DNA from: Alphaproteobacteria bacterium UBA3002
GTDB lineage: Bacteria; Pseudomonadota; Alphaproteobacteria; Rickettsiales; UBA3002
Reading direction: 5' to 3'
Length of the DNA: 34,027 bases
Assembly: GCA_002346425.1 (NCBI GenBank)
Contig: DDZS01000008.1
Span: 1 to 34,027, forward strand
Each line of letters begins with the position of its first letter. Within the stretch, counting starts at the first letter, position 1. Shown piece after piece: positions 7,584 to 15,178 of this stretch. The translations under genes and the position numbers were made by a program. The notes under the pieces are model-generated. The model saw only the letters and a program-made list of their open reading frames with translations. It was not told where the DNA came from and searched no databases.

Positions 7584-8180
7584 ATGAAAATCAATATCAG
7601 TGGTAAACATATGGAATTGGGCGAATCGTTTCAAAGCCATGTCGAATCAAAATTAAGCGAAGGCATCAGCAAATATATCGACCGCGTCAACGTGCTTGAA
7701 GTGGTGGCAACTAAAGAAGGCCATCGCATTCGCGTCGATATCCATGCGAATACGGGCACGCATTCTAACGTTGCCATTAACGGGACCGATGAAGCTGGCG
7801 ATGTCTATGCGGCCTTTGACGGGGCGTGCGATAAGGTTGAAAAACAACTGCGTCGTTACAAACGTCGTTTGACCAATCACCATAAAAATTACGTCGAAAA
7901 ACCTGAATTACCAATGATTCAGGCGAAACAATATGTCATCACGCCGGAAAGCGGCGAAGATGAATTATCGGAAGAAGCGGCGCCTGTTGTCGTCGCCGAG
8001 CGGCCGACCCATATTGAACATCTGAGTGTGAGCGAAGCGGTCATGCGGATGGATCTCGCGAACTTGCCAGCGATGATGTTTTATAATAGTAAGACGAGCC
8101 AAGTGAACCTGATCTACCGACGCGAAGACGGAAATATCGCCTGGGTAGAGCCGGATGCTGCAATGGAGAACGCAGCCTAA
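7584..8180 (+). CDS. hpf: long-form ribosome hibernation promoting factor
   Basis: This encodes a 198-residue protein. The N-terminal HPF/YfiA domain (1-105) begins MKINISGKHMELGESFQSHV and has the basic segment KQLRRYKRRLTNHHK. After a linker, the C-terminal dimerisation domain of long HPF covers about 145-190 (VMRMDLANLPAMMFYNSKT and NLIYRREDGNIAWVEP). Long HPF dimerises ribosomes into inactive 100S particles in stationary phase. A clear AAAGGAGC ribosome-binding site precedes the ATG. The rpoN-hpf-ptsN neighbourhood is conserved, apart from the inserted ATPase gene. Confidence 0.93.
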   Translation: MKINISGKHMELGESFQSHVESKLSEGISKYIDRVNVLEVVATKEGHRIRVDIHANTGTHSNVAINGTDEAGDVYAAFDGACDKVEKQLRRYKRRLTNHHKNYVEKPELPMIQAKQYVITPESGEDELSEEAAPVVVAERPTHIEHLSVSEAVMRMDLANLPAMMFYNSKTSQVNLIYRREDGNIAWVEPDAAMENAA

Positions 8181-8218
8181 CCAACAGCCTGTTAATGGCG
8201 GAATGAAACGGAAGCCCG

Positions 8219-8671
8219 ATGTTAATTGCGGAAACGATTAGCGCCGAACGCGTCATCCTAAACGCACGCGTTGACTGTGCGAAGCAGGTCTTACGCATGG
8301 TTGCCGAAGCGGCAGCGATTAAAATGAATCTGCCCGAACGCGAGATTCTCAATGCGTTATGCGAACGAGAACGTTTGGGAACGACGGCGGTCGGTAATGG
8401 GATTTCTATTCCGCATGCGCGGTTAGCTGGCGCGAAAGAAACCAAAGCATGGTTTGTGCGATTGGAAACACCAGTGGATATGGATGCGCCGGACAACGCT
8501 CCGGTAGATCTGTTTTTTGTGCTATTAGTCCCGGAATCCGCCAATAATGATCATTTGCGCGTGCTTTCGCGCATTGCGCGCTTGTTGCGAGGGGTGAGCA
8601 ATCAAACCCTGATTCGCCGCGCGGAAACCGCCGATCAAATCATCGCGCTTTTCGAAGCTGAAAACGCCTGA
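8219..8671 (+). CDS. ptsN: nitrogen-regulatory PTS enzyme IIA (EIIA-Ntr)
   Basis: This encodes a 150-residue cytosolic phospho-acceptor of the PTS-Ntr chain. The active-site histidine is H66 in GNGISIPHARL, preceded by the typical RERLGTTAVGNG. EIIA-Ntr is phosphorylated through EI-Ntr and NPr/HPr and regulates partners such as potassium transport, sensor kinases and (p)ppGpp metabolism, depending on species. A GGAAG ribosome-binding site lies just upstream. The stop overlaps the hprK start by one base (TGATG), indicating coupled translation with the other PTS genes. Confidence 0.94.
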   Translation: MLIAETISAERVILNARVDCAKQVLRMVAEAAAIKMNLPEREILNALCERERLGTTAVGNGISIPHARLAGAKETKAWFVRLETPVDMDAPDNAPVDLFFVLLVPESANNDHLRVLSRIARLLRGVSNQTLIRRAETADQIIALFEAENA

Positions 8672-9123
8672 TGCTGGTCCATGCCTCCGCCGTTAACTGG
8701 CACGGGCGTGGCATTTTGATCAAAGGGGAGAGCGGTAGCGGCAAATCCAGTCTCGCCATCGCACTACTCGCACAAGGGGCGCACCTCATTGCTGATGACC
8801 AAGTGCAGTTGCATCAGGAAGATGGCCAGTTGTTTGCTTCAGCACCTGAAAGATTATACGGGCTAATTGAATGTCGCGGGGCTGGAATATTTCATCGGGA
8901 GACACCCGCTTCTCCATCGCTGCTGCATCTCGAAATTTCATTAGTTGCTCAGTCGCCTCGCTTGCCGGAGCATCCGCAAAAAGCGCGCTATCTCGAAATA
9001 GAATTGCCGCGTTTTTCGCTGGTAATCCCAGATTGGTCGCTCTCGGCTAAGGTCTGGCTACTGTGTCAGAGCGTATCCACTGCTACCCAGAAAGCAGAAT
9101 ATCATTTGCATGCACCCGATTGA
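8671..9123 (+). CDS. hprK: HPr kinase/phosphorylase, short form
   Basis: This encodes a 150-residue protein corresponding to the catalytic C-terminal half of HPr kinase. It has Walker A GESGSGKSS (19-27, K25), the LIADDQVQL strand and the LYGLIECRGAGIF signature. The N-terminal domain of the roughly 310-residue Firmicute enzyme is absent, as is normal in alphaproteobacteria. The expected reaction is ATP-dependent phosphorylation and dephosphorylation of a serine on HPr, controlling PTS flux. The substrate HPr is encoded two genes downstream. It overlaps ptsN by one base. Confidence 0.9.
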   Translation: MLVHASAVNWHGRGILIKGESGSGKSSLAIALLAQGAHLIADDQVQLHQEDGQLFASAPERLYGLIECRGAGIFHRETPASPSLLHLEISLVAQSPRLPEHPQKARYLEIELPRFSLVIPDWSLSAKVWLLCQSVSTATQKAEYHLHAPD

Positions 9124-9141
9124 AAGCGTACAACGCCCAGT

Positions 9142-9546
9142 ATGTTAGGCATAGTGGTGGTAACACATGGAACGCTGGCGCGCGAATTTATCGCTATCAG
9201 CGAGCATGTCGTCGGTAAACAACCTTATATGCTTCCCGTTTGTATTACCGTGGATGACAATATCGAATTCTGTCGTGAACGCATCCTGCAGGCGGTGAAA
9301 TCCGTGGATCAGGGTGACGGCGTCGTGATTCTGACGGATATGTTTGGTGGCACGCCTTCCAATTTGGCGATTTCGGTCATGGGCGTAGAAAATGTGGAAG
9401 TGATTGCTGGCATTAATCTGCCGATGCTCATTAAGCTGTTAAGCGTCCGCGATAGCCAAACGATCGATCAGGCGGTGATCTCTGCCCAGGAAGCGGGCCG
9501 TAAATATATCAATGTGGCGAGTAATCTACTAAAGCGACGGCCTTAA
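9142..9546 (+). CDS. PTS mannose-type EIIA domain protein
   Basis: This encodes a single-domain 134-residue EIIA of the mannose/fructose family with the phosphorylation site H9 in VVVTHGTLAREF and the strand DMFGGTPSNLAI. No EIIB, EIIC or EIID sugar-permease domains are nearby, so it is probably the regulatory EIIA-Man of the alphaproteobacterial PTS rather than a sugar transporter part. It starts 18 bases after hprK without an evident ribosome-binding site, and its stop overlaps the HPr start (TAATG). Confidence 0.92.
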   Translation: MLGIVVVTHGTLAREFIAISEHVVGKQPYMLPVCITVDDNIEFCRERILQAVKSVDQGDGVVILTDMFGGTPSNLAISVMGVENVEVIAGINLPMLIKLLSVRDSQTIDQAVISAQEAGRKYINVASNLLKRRP

Positions 9547-9824
9547 TGCCTAGCCGCACGGTCACGATTTGTAACGTGAAGGGCCTGCATGCGCGCGCGG
9601 CGGCCAAATTTGTTAAATGTGCAGAAGCCTTTCAGGCGGAGATCACAGTTGAAACACTGGACAATCCCGCGGAACAGGTGGGAGCACGCTCTATATTAGG
9701 GCTGATGATGCTGGGGGCCAGCAAAGGCACCGTGTTAGAGCTTAAAGCTGAAGGACCGGATGCCGATCAGGCCCTTGATGCTCTGGTGCTATTGATCGAA
9801 AGCCGTTTCGAAGAGGAAAGCTGA
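9546..9824 (+). CDS. ptsH: phosphocarrier protein HPr
   Basis: This encodes a 92-residue HPr-family phosphocarrier. The EI-dependent phosphorylation site is H15 in KGLHARAAAKFV. The regulatory serine region is RSILGLMMLGASKGT with S49, the expected substrate of the HprK encoded upstream. Both phosphorylation sites are intact, so the set hprK-EIIA-HPr-ptsN could form a complete regulatory chain apart from EI (ptsP), which is not in the window. It is the last gene of the operon and about 107 bases separate it from divK. Confidence 0.93.
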   Translation: MPSRTVTICNVKGLHARAAAKFVKCAEAFQAEITVETLDNPAEQVGARSILGLMMLGASKGTVLELKAEGPDADQALDALVLLIESRFEEES

Positions 9825-9870
9825 TCTGTCAGCGCAAAAAGACTTTGCACTTCGGACCGCTTTTCGTCAT

Positions 9871-9898
9871 CTTGCTAACACAAAATTAAGAATATACT
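9871..9898 (+). promoter_or_regulatory. candidate promoter of divK-pleD
   Basis: CTTGCT (9871-9876) and TATACT (9893-9898) are spaced by 16 bases, and the divK ATG lies 33 bases after the -10. This gene would therefore have a short leader ending in a purine-rich GAAGAG/GGGG region, unlike the leaderless genes noted elsewhere. I saw no convincing terminator for the PTS operon in 9825-9931. Confidence 0.45.
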
Positions 9899-9931
9899 GC
9901 TAAGGTAAGTCAAACAGACGAAGAGTGGGGC

Positions 9932-10315
9932 ATGAAAAAAACAATTCTAATTGTCGAAGACAATGATTTAAATTTAAAGCTATTCAGAGACTTACTATCA
10001 GCGAATGGCTACGAAACGCATGAAACCAAAGAAGGGTTGGAAGCGGTCACGCTCACGCGGAATTTGCAGCCGGATTTAATTTTGATGGATATCCAGTTAC
10101 CAGAAATTTCCGGTCTGGATATTACGCGTACTATCAAAAGCGACGAAGGGCTGAAACATATTCCAATCATTGCCGTGACGGCTTTTGCCATGAAGGATGA
10201 CGAAGAAAAGATTCTGAAAGCGGGCTGCGAGGCCTATATTTCCAAACCCATATCGATCGAACATTTTATCGGAACCGTGCGCAAATTTATTGAGCGCAAA
10301 GGGGTGCCTGCATGA
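9932..10315 (+). CDS. divK: single-domain response regulator DivK
   Basis: This encodes a 127-residue receiver with no output domain. The acidic pocket is E9-D10, the phospho-acceptor is D53 in LILMDIQLP, the switch threonine is in VTAFAMK and the conserved lysine is in YISKPIS. The opening ILIVEDNDLNLKLFRDLL and overall similarity match DivK, which in Caulobacter and relatives acts with DivJ/PleC to control CtrA and asymmetric division. It is followed immediately by pleD with an ATGA overlap, the same operon as in Caulobacter. Confidence 0.92.
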   Translation: MKKTILIVEDNDLNLKLFRDLLSANGYETHETKEGLEAVTLTRNLQPDLILMDIQLPEISGLDITRTIKSDEGLKHIPIIAVTAFAMKDDEEKILKAGCEAYISKPISIEHFIGTVRKFIERKGVPA

Positions 10316-12075
10316 CGGGACTGGTCCTCGTTGTCGATGACGTGCCGGCGAATGTCAAATTACTCGAAGCCAAGTTAAGCAACGAGTATTACGACGTCAT
10401 CACCGCACGCGATGGCTATGAAGCGATTGAAAAAACCAAAGAGCACAAGCCGGATCTGGTGCTGCTCGATGTGATGATGCCTGGGATTGATGGGTTTGAA
10501 ACCTGTCGTACTATTAAAAAAGATCCCGACATTGCGCATATTCCCATTGTGATGGTGACCGCGCTTAGCGATAAGTCCGACCGCCTGCAAGGGCTGGAAG
10601 CGGGAGCGGATGATTTTATCACTAAACCTATCAACGATATGGCGCTGTTTGCGCGTGTACGAAATCTGATTCGTATTAAAGTCCTGATCGATGAATTACG
10701 CCTTCGCGACCAATCCGGTGCGCAAATGGGCATTATCAATGATATCGTGAGTGGCGATATCGACGTTAGCGACGCGACGGTGGTAATCATCGATGACGAT
10801 GTGATTCAGAGTAAGCGGGCGCAAGATGCGCTGCAGAAACATTATAAAGCGATAGCATTTACCAATCATGAAGAAGCGCTCGACTATATGAAAGTCACGC
10901 CGCCGGATATGGCGATGATCAGCACGATGATGACCGATGTAGATGGTCTACGGCTGGCGACGCAGCTCAAAGCGGTTGAGGTCTTGCGCCATGTGCCCAC
11001 CATGATGTTGGTGGATGAAGATGATATTGCTCTGATGTTAAAAGCGTTGGAATTGGGCGTGAATGACTATCTTGTGGTACCTTTAGATGCAAACGAAATG
11101 CTCGCCCGCGTCAAAACGCAATTGCGTCGCAAGCGTTTTCAGGATGCGCTGAAATCCAACTACAAAGAAAGCGTGTCGATGGCGATTACCGACGGGCTGA
11201 CCAAGCTTTATAACCGCCATTATTTAGACACGCACTTACAAAATCTGACGGAAGTGTCGCTGCGCAATTTAAAGAATATGTCGCTGGCAATTATGGATAT
11301 GGACCACTTTAAATCGGTCAACGATACTTATGGCCATGATGTAGGCGATGAGATTCTGATCCAGCTTGCGCAGGTGATTGTAAATTCAACACGTAGTGCC
11401 GACCTGGTCGCGCGGTATGGCGGCGAGGAATTCGTCGTATTGATGCCGGAAACCGATTTTGAGGCAGCCTATGATGTGGCCGAACGTATCCGGCGGACCG
11501 TAGAAAAGACGGATTTTAAAGTGTCGCATGAAGTCGGCATTTTAAAGAAAACGATCAGTGTCGGGGTCGCAACATTAAGTCATCAGTTTGACACGCCGGA
11601 GCGTTTGTTAAAAAGGGCGGACAATGCGCTTTATGCCTCAAAAGATGGTGGGCGTAATCAGGTGAACCCAACCAGCGACCCGATGGAAGAAATGGCGCCG
11701 CCACCCAGCAATACCACCCCCACACAATATTCCGAAATGCCCGCCCCTAAAGAGCGGAAGACATTGGAATTGCATACCGCAGAGGATCAAGAGGCAAAGC
11801 CGAATGCACCGAAAGCAATGGGTCGCATGTTAAATGCGAATTTAGCCGCACCGATTGAAGATAAGGACCCCGGGGATGCTCCGGCATTGGCGGCACCTAA
11901 AGAAAGCGCGCCTGCGCCTCAGCCAAAATCGGAACCATCGCCTAAGCCAGCTACTAACGCGGTGGAACCCGATGATAAGCGCCAGCATGTGATTTATGAA
12001 TTGGTGCGACCTACTCGTAAACCTTCGAGGCAGGAACAAGCCAAACTCGATGACGAGCCGCCAGGCACGTTCTGA
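10312..12075 (+). CDS. pleD: PleD-like diguanylate cyclase (REC-REC-GGDEF)
   Basis: This encodes a 587-residue response regulator that makes cyclic di-GMP. REC1 (about 1-120) has D53 in LVLLDVMMPG and K105. REC2 (about 154-270) keeps an acidic run D161-D163, but its phospho-acceptor position is S204 and its lysine position is V256, so it is an adaptor domain as in PleD. The GGDEF domain (about 290-450) has the active motif GGEEF (370-374) and an RxxD product-inhibition site (361-364) five residues earlier. An unusual tail of about 135 residues rich in Pro, Ala, Glu and Lys follows. The start overlaps divK (ATGA). Confidence 0.93.
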   Translation: MTGLVLVVDDVPANVKLLEAKLSNEYYDVITARDGYEAIEKTKEHKPDLVLLDVMMPGIDGFETCRTIKKDPDIAHIPIVMVTALSDKSDRLQGLEAGADDFITKPINDMALFARVRNLIRIKVLIDELRLRDQSGAQMGIINDIVSGDIDVSDATVVIIDDDVIQSKRAQDALQKHYKAIAFTNHEEALDYMKVTPPDMAMISTMMTDVDGLRLATQLKAVEVLRHVPTMMLVDEDDIALMLKALELGVNDYLVVPLDANEMLARVKTQLRRKRFQDALKSNYKESVSMAITDGLTKLYNRHYLDTHLQNLTEVSLRNLKNMSLAIMDMDHFKSVNDTYGHDVGDEILIQLAQVIVNSTRSADLVARYGGEEFVVLMPETDFEAAYDVAERIRRTVEKTDFKVSHEVGILKKTISVGVATLSHQFDTPERLLKRADNALYASKDGGRNQVNPTSDPMEEMAPPPSNTTPTQYSEMPAPKERKTLELHTAEDQEAKPNAPKAMGRMLNANLAAPIEDKDPGDAPALAAPKESAPAPQPKSEPSPKPATNAVEPDDKRQHVIYELVRPTRKPSRQEQAKLDDEPPGTF

Positions 12076-12867
12076 TCAGTCGCTAAAGGTAGCGACGACC
12101 GGCGTATGGTCTGAGGGCTTTTCTTTTTGCCGTAACGATTCGTCAATATGACTACTGATCAGCCGATCGGTCGCGGCGGGATTGGTTAGCAGATAATCGA
12201 TCCGTAAACCATGCCCGCGGACGTAAGCATTTGCCCGATAATCCCACCAGGAAAATTGCTGCATGGCCGGTTGTAACGCGCGATAGGTGTCGCACCATCC
12301 CTGATGTAGCAGTGTACGAAATTTAGCGCGTTCATCGGCATGGTAACAGACCGTTCCATCCAGCGCTTTCGGATCATAAACGTCAACCGGGTAGGCACCG
12401 ACATTAAAATCGCCGCCGATGATTACCGGTTCCTCACTGGTAAATAGTGATGAAAGATGCGTGCTTAAGGCATCGTAAAACCGCATCTTATGCGCAAATT
12501 TGTCGGAACCGACTTCGCTGCCATTAGGGACATACACACTCGCGACACGCACCGCGCCATCGGGTAAGCTAATGACCGATTCAATATAACGCGCTTGATC
12601 GTCGCCCTCATTGCCGGGGAGGCCGGTGATTGTTTCATCGATGGGGTATTTAGACAGGATCGCTACGCCGTTGTAACTTTTTTGGCCATGAAAACTAAGA
12701 TTATATCCCGCAGCCTCCAATTCCATCGTTGGAAAAGAAGCATCTTCGCATTTGGTTTCTTGCAACAATACAATATCGACTGGTGAGACGCGTAACCAAT
12801 CGGTCAAATGGGCAAGGCGCGTTTTAAGCGAATTGACGTTCCAAGTGGCAACACTGAACTGATTCAT
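12076..12867 (-). CDS. xthA: exodeoxyribonuclease III
   Basis: This encodes a 263-residue AP endonuclease/3'-5' exonuclease for base-excision repair. Motifs are ATWNVNSLKTRL, LLQETKCED, the YVPNG strand, GGDFNVG, WWDYR, RIDYLLTN and the terminal SDHTPVVATF, giving all metal and catalytic residues of the ExoIII family. The ATG at 12867 overlaps the erpA stop (ATGA), so it is chosen over an upstream alternative start nine codons earlier. Its stop codon directly abuts the pleD stop on the other strand with no base between them, so no terminator separates these convergent genes. Confidence 0.94.
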   Translation of the reverse strand: MNQFSVATWNVNSLKTRLAHLTDWLRVSPVDIVLLQETKCEDASFPTMELEAAGYNLSFHGQKSYNGVAILSKYPIDETITGLPGNEGDDQARYIESVISLPDGAVRVASVYVPNGSEVGSDKFAHKMRFYDALSTHLSSLFTSEEPVIIGGDFNVGAYPVDVYDPKALDGTVCYHADERAKFRTLLHQGWCDTYRALQPAMQQFSWWDYRANAYVRGHGLRIDYLLTNPAATDRLISSHIDESLRQKEKPSDHTPVVATFSD

Positions 12868-13193
12868 ACGGCAAAGGAATTGCCGCAACCACAAGAGGCT
12901 GTGGCTTGCGGATTTTTAATTTCGAATGCTGCCGCGCCCAGCGTCTCCACATAATCAACCACTGAGCCGTTCAACATGTTCAGAGATATTTCATCGACCA
13001 CCACGGTGGCGCCGTCTTTTTCAAACAGCTGGTCATCGCCAGCGAGGTCTTTGGTGTCGAATTCAAAATGATACTGAAAACCGCTGCATCCGCCGCCTAA
13101 AACAGACACGCGCAATTTGCTGCCGTTCGGTTCAGTGGAGAGTAGATAGGCGATCCGCTTCGCGGCGGCTTCGGATATGGAAATCGCGTTCAT
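12864..13193 (-). CDS. erpA: iron-sulfur cluster insertion protein (A-type carrier)
   Basis: This encodes a 109-residue HesB/IscA/ErpA family carrier. The three cluster-ligand cysteines are C36 (GGGCSGFQY), C101 and C103 (SCGCGNSF). In alphaproteobacteria the copy encoded divergently from dgt and followed by xthA is normally the ErpA-like carrier that delivers clusters to apoproteins. The family name is certain, the ErpA rather than IscA label is by context. It overlaps xthA by four bases. A -10-like TAAATA lies six bases before the ATG. Confidence 0.9.
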   Translation of the reverse strand: MNAISISEAAAKRIAYLLSTEPNGSKLRVSVLGGGCSGFQYHFEFDTKDLAGDDQLFEKDGATVVVDEISLNMLNGSVVDYVETLGAAAFEIKNPQATASCGCGNSFAV

Positions 13194-13228
13194 ACACCTT
13201 ATTTAGTACGAGAAACGCCTTCGGGCAA
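13194..13228 (-). promoter_or_regulatory. candidate promoter of erpA-xthA
   Basis: On the minus strand TTGCCC (13228-13223) and TAAATA (13205-13200) are spaced by 17 bases and end six bases before the erpA ATG. The -10 overlaps the stop codon of the unknown upstream gene. A short AAGG just before the ATG could also act as a ribosome-binding site, so leaderless initiation is less certain here. Confidence 0.4.
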
Positions 13229-13900
13229 GCGTGCGATCGTATCGGGAAGTCCATGCTGGGGGAAATCATGAATTTCTGCCGAGTGGGCTGGTGCGATTTC
13301 TGCTTCTTCCTGCGGGGTGGAGGGAGCCATAAACATGCCTTCCATTGTTTTAAGGAAAGCGTTGCCACCTTGAGTACGCGTGGTGATTTGTTTGCCCAGC
13401 TCATTTTTTGCGATCTGCTGAATATCTTCCAAGGTGAACAGGTCTGACGCTGTTTCGCCTTTATCCGTTACACAATGTAACCCGACTTTATCCCAGATAT
13501 GTTGATCTTCAGGAGTATAATTGATAAAAATGGGTACGTCTTCGTCTTTGGGCGCGTCCGGTGTCTCGATAACATCGGGGTAAATAATGTGCTCCACATC
13601 TCCATTTTTAAAAATAGTGCGCCCTTCTTCGAACATTACAATCAGCTTCTTCGTCAATTCGCATGTAGAGCCGCTTGGGATGCGATATGTAGCGTCAGAA
13701 AGAGAGCCATCTACGAAAATAACAGGATATTCCGCCGGTATATTAACGTTGCCCCAGATATACTGCACCCCATTGAAAGTTGGGGCATAGGTGTAGGTTT
13801 GCGCCCTCATCACTTCCACTTGATCGACAACCGCGCCATTTTCATACATGCCGTTGAGGAGGCTGCTCATTAGCTGACTGTTTAATTTTCGTTCTGCCAT
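13199..13900 (-). CDS. protein of unknown function
   Basis: This encodes a 233-residue protein I do not recognise. It has no signal peptide or membrane helix and is acidic overall. The N-terminus (MAERKLNSQLMSSLLNGMYE) looks helical. The middle (about 25-150) looks beta-rich, with segments such as VQYIWGNVNIPAEYPVIFVD. The C-terminal third is helical, then proline- and acid-rich and probably disordered. The ATG at 13900 is chosen because a promoter match sits about 40 bases upstream. In-frame starts further up (13942, 14053) would run into the promoter region or dgt. It stands at the divergent erpA/dgt junction, five bases before erpA. Confidence 0.7.
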   Translation of the reverse strand: MAERKLNSQLMSSLLNGMYENGAVVDQVEVMRAQTYTYAPTFNGVQYIWGNVNIPAEYPVIFVDGSLSDATYRIPSGSTCELTKKLIVMFEEGRTIFKNGDVEHIIYPDVIETPDAPKDEDVPIFINYTPEDQHIWDKVGLHCVTDKGETASDLFTLEDIQQIAKNELGKQITTRTQGGNAFLKTMEGMFMAPSTPQEEAEIAPAHSAEIHDFPQHGLPDTIARLPEGVSRTK

Positions 13901-13937
13901 AAGTATCGTTCTTCGTGTTGATATGGCACCCAACCTA

Positions 13938-13965
13938 TCCATAAAATTTGTCAGTTTTATGACAA
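13938..13965 (-). promoter_or_regulatory. candidate promoter of the unknown minus-strand gene
   Basis: On the minus strand TTGTCA (13965-13960) and TATGGA (13943-13938) are spaced by 16 bases, giving a leader of about 30 bases before the ATG at 13900. It faces away from the dgt promoter in the same 123-base gap. Confidence 0.4.
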
Positions 13966-13988
13966 CATTAGCGATTTTCGGAAAATAA

Positions 13989-14017
13989 TTGCTTTTATAT
14001 GTCTCTGGGGTTAGCAC
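13989..14017 (+). promoter_or_regulatory. candidate promoter of dgt operon
   Basis: TTGCTT (13989-13994) and TAGCAC (14012-14017) are spaced by 17 bases and end six bases before the dgt ATG. A second -10-like TTATAT lies at 13995-14000. The bases before the ATG are G-rich (GGGGG) but do not form a standard Shine-Dalgarno spacing. Confidence 0.35.
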
Positions 14018-14023
14018 CGGGGG

Positions 14024-15175
14024 ATGAGCCAACTCGCTGATTTTGCCTGCCATCCAGACGCGTCGCGCGGGCGGTTACATGCGGAACCGGAATGCCAGAT
14101 GCGCACACCCCATCAGCGCGATCGCGACCGAATTATCCATTCGGCAGCTTTCCGGCGGCTGGAATATAAAACGCAAGTCTTCGTCAATCACGAGGGCGAC
14201 CACTACCGCACACGTTTAACGCATTCGCTGGAAGTCTCACAGCTAACGCGCTCCATGTGCCGCCTGATGAAGCTAAATGAAGATTTAGGCGAAGCGCTGG
14301 CATTAGCGCATGATTTAGGACATACGCCGTTTGGGCATGCCGGGGAAGACGCCTTGGATGAAGTGATGCAACCTTACGGCGGGTTCGATCACAATGCGCA
14401 GACCATTCGTATTTTAACGCGGTTAGAAGCGCGTTATGCCGCGTTCGATGGCTTGAATCTTAGCTGGGAAACTCTGGAAGGGATTGCTAAGCATAACGGC
14501 CCTGTATTGCAGCCGCCGCGCGCTTTGGCGGCGTATAATCAATTGCATGACTTGGAATTGCATAGTTACGCTTCATTAGAAGCGCAAATTGCGGCCTTGG
14601 CGGATGACATTGCCTATAACAATCATGATGTCGAAGACGGATTGCGGGCTGAATTTTTCACTTTGGAAGAATTGACGGATCTGCCGCTGCTGGGGGATAT
14701 CGTGCTGCAAGTGTTAAGCGAATATTCGCATCTTGAAAAACGTCGCCAGACGCATGAGGTAGTGCGGCGGATGATTTCGCGCATGGTGAGCGATGTGATG
14801 CAAGAGGTGCAAAATCGCTTATCCGAAAAGAATGTAAAAACGGCAGATGATATCCGCAACCTGCCGCGCGCGGTAGCGGAGTTCAGTGCTTCCATGCAGG
14901 AAGCCAACACGCAGATCAAAGCCTTTCTGATGGAGCGCATGTATCGGCATTACCGCGTCAACCGGATGACCAGCAAAGCACGCCGCGTAGTCAGTGCGTT
15001 ATTTACGCAATTTTTGAACGAACCGGATTGCTTGCCGCCCCGCTGGCGCGACGCGGCGGAAGGCCCGCGCGCGCAACGCACCGCCGAAGTCGTGTGCGAC
15101 TTTGTGGCAGGCATGACAGACCGGTTTGCCCTGGAAGAACATGCACGTTTATTTGACCCCTTATTTCGGTATTAA
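14024..15175 (+). CDS. dgt: dGTPase-like triphosphohydrolase (HD domain)
   Basis: This encodes a 383-residue HD-superfamily enzyme, type 2 deoxyguanosine triphosphate triphosphohydrolase. The expected reaction is dNTP to deoxynucleoside plus triphosphate. Metal ligands are visible as H67 in RLTHSLEVSQ, H96-D97 and H100 in LAHDLGHTPFGHAG, and the later DDIAYNNHDVEDGL. The N-terminal QRDRDRIIHSAAFRRL is the family hallmark. It is the first gene of a long plus-strand run and argS starts three bases after its stop. Function on dGTP itself is inferred from the family. Confidence 0.9.
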   Translation: MSQLADFACHPDASRGRLHAEPECQMRTPHQRDRDRIIHSAAFRRLEYKTQVFVNHEGDHYRTRLTHSLEVSQLTRSMCRLMKLNEDLGEALALAHDLGHTPFGHAGEDALDEVMQPYGGFDHNAQTIRILTRLEARYAAFDGLNLSWETLEGIAKHNGPVLQPPRALAAYNQLHDLELHSYASLEAQIAALADDIAYNNHDVEDGLRAEFFTLEELTDLPLLGDIVLQVLSEYSHLEKRRQTHEVVRRMISRMVSDVMQEVQNRLSEKNVKTADDIRNLPRAVAEFSASMQEANTQIKAFLMERMYRHYRVNRMTSKARRVVSALFTQFLNEPDCLPPRWRDAAEGPRAQRTAEVVCDFVAGMTDRFALEEHARLFDPLFRY

Positions 15176-15178
15176 TTG

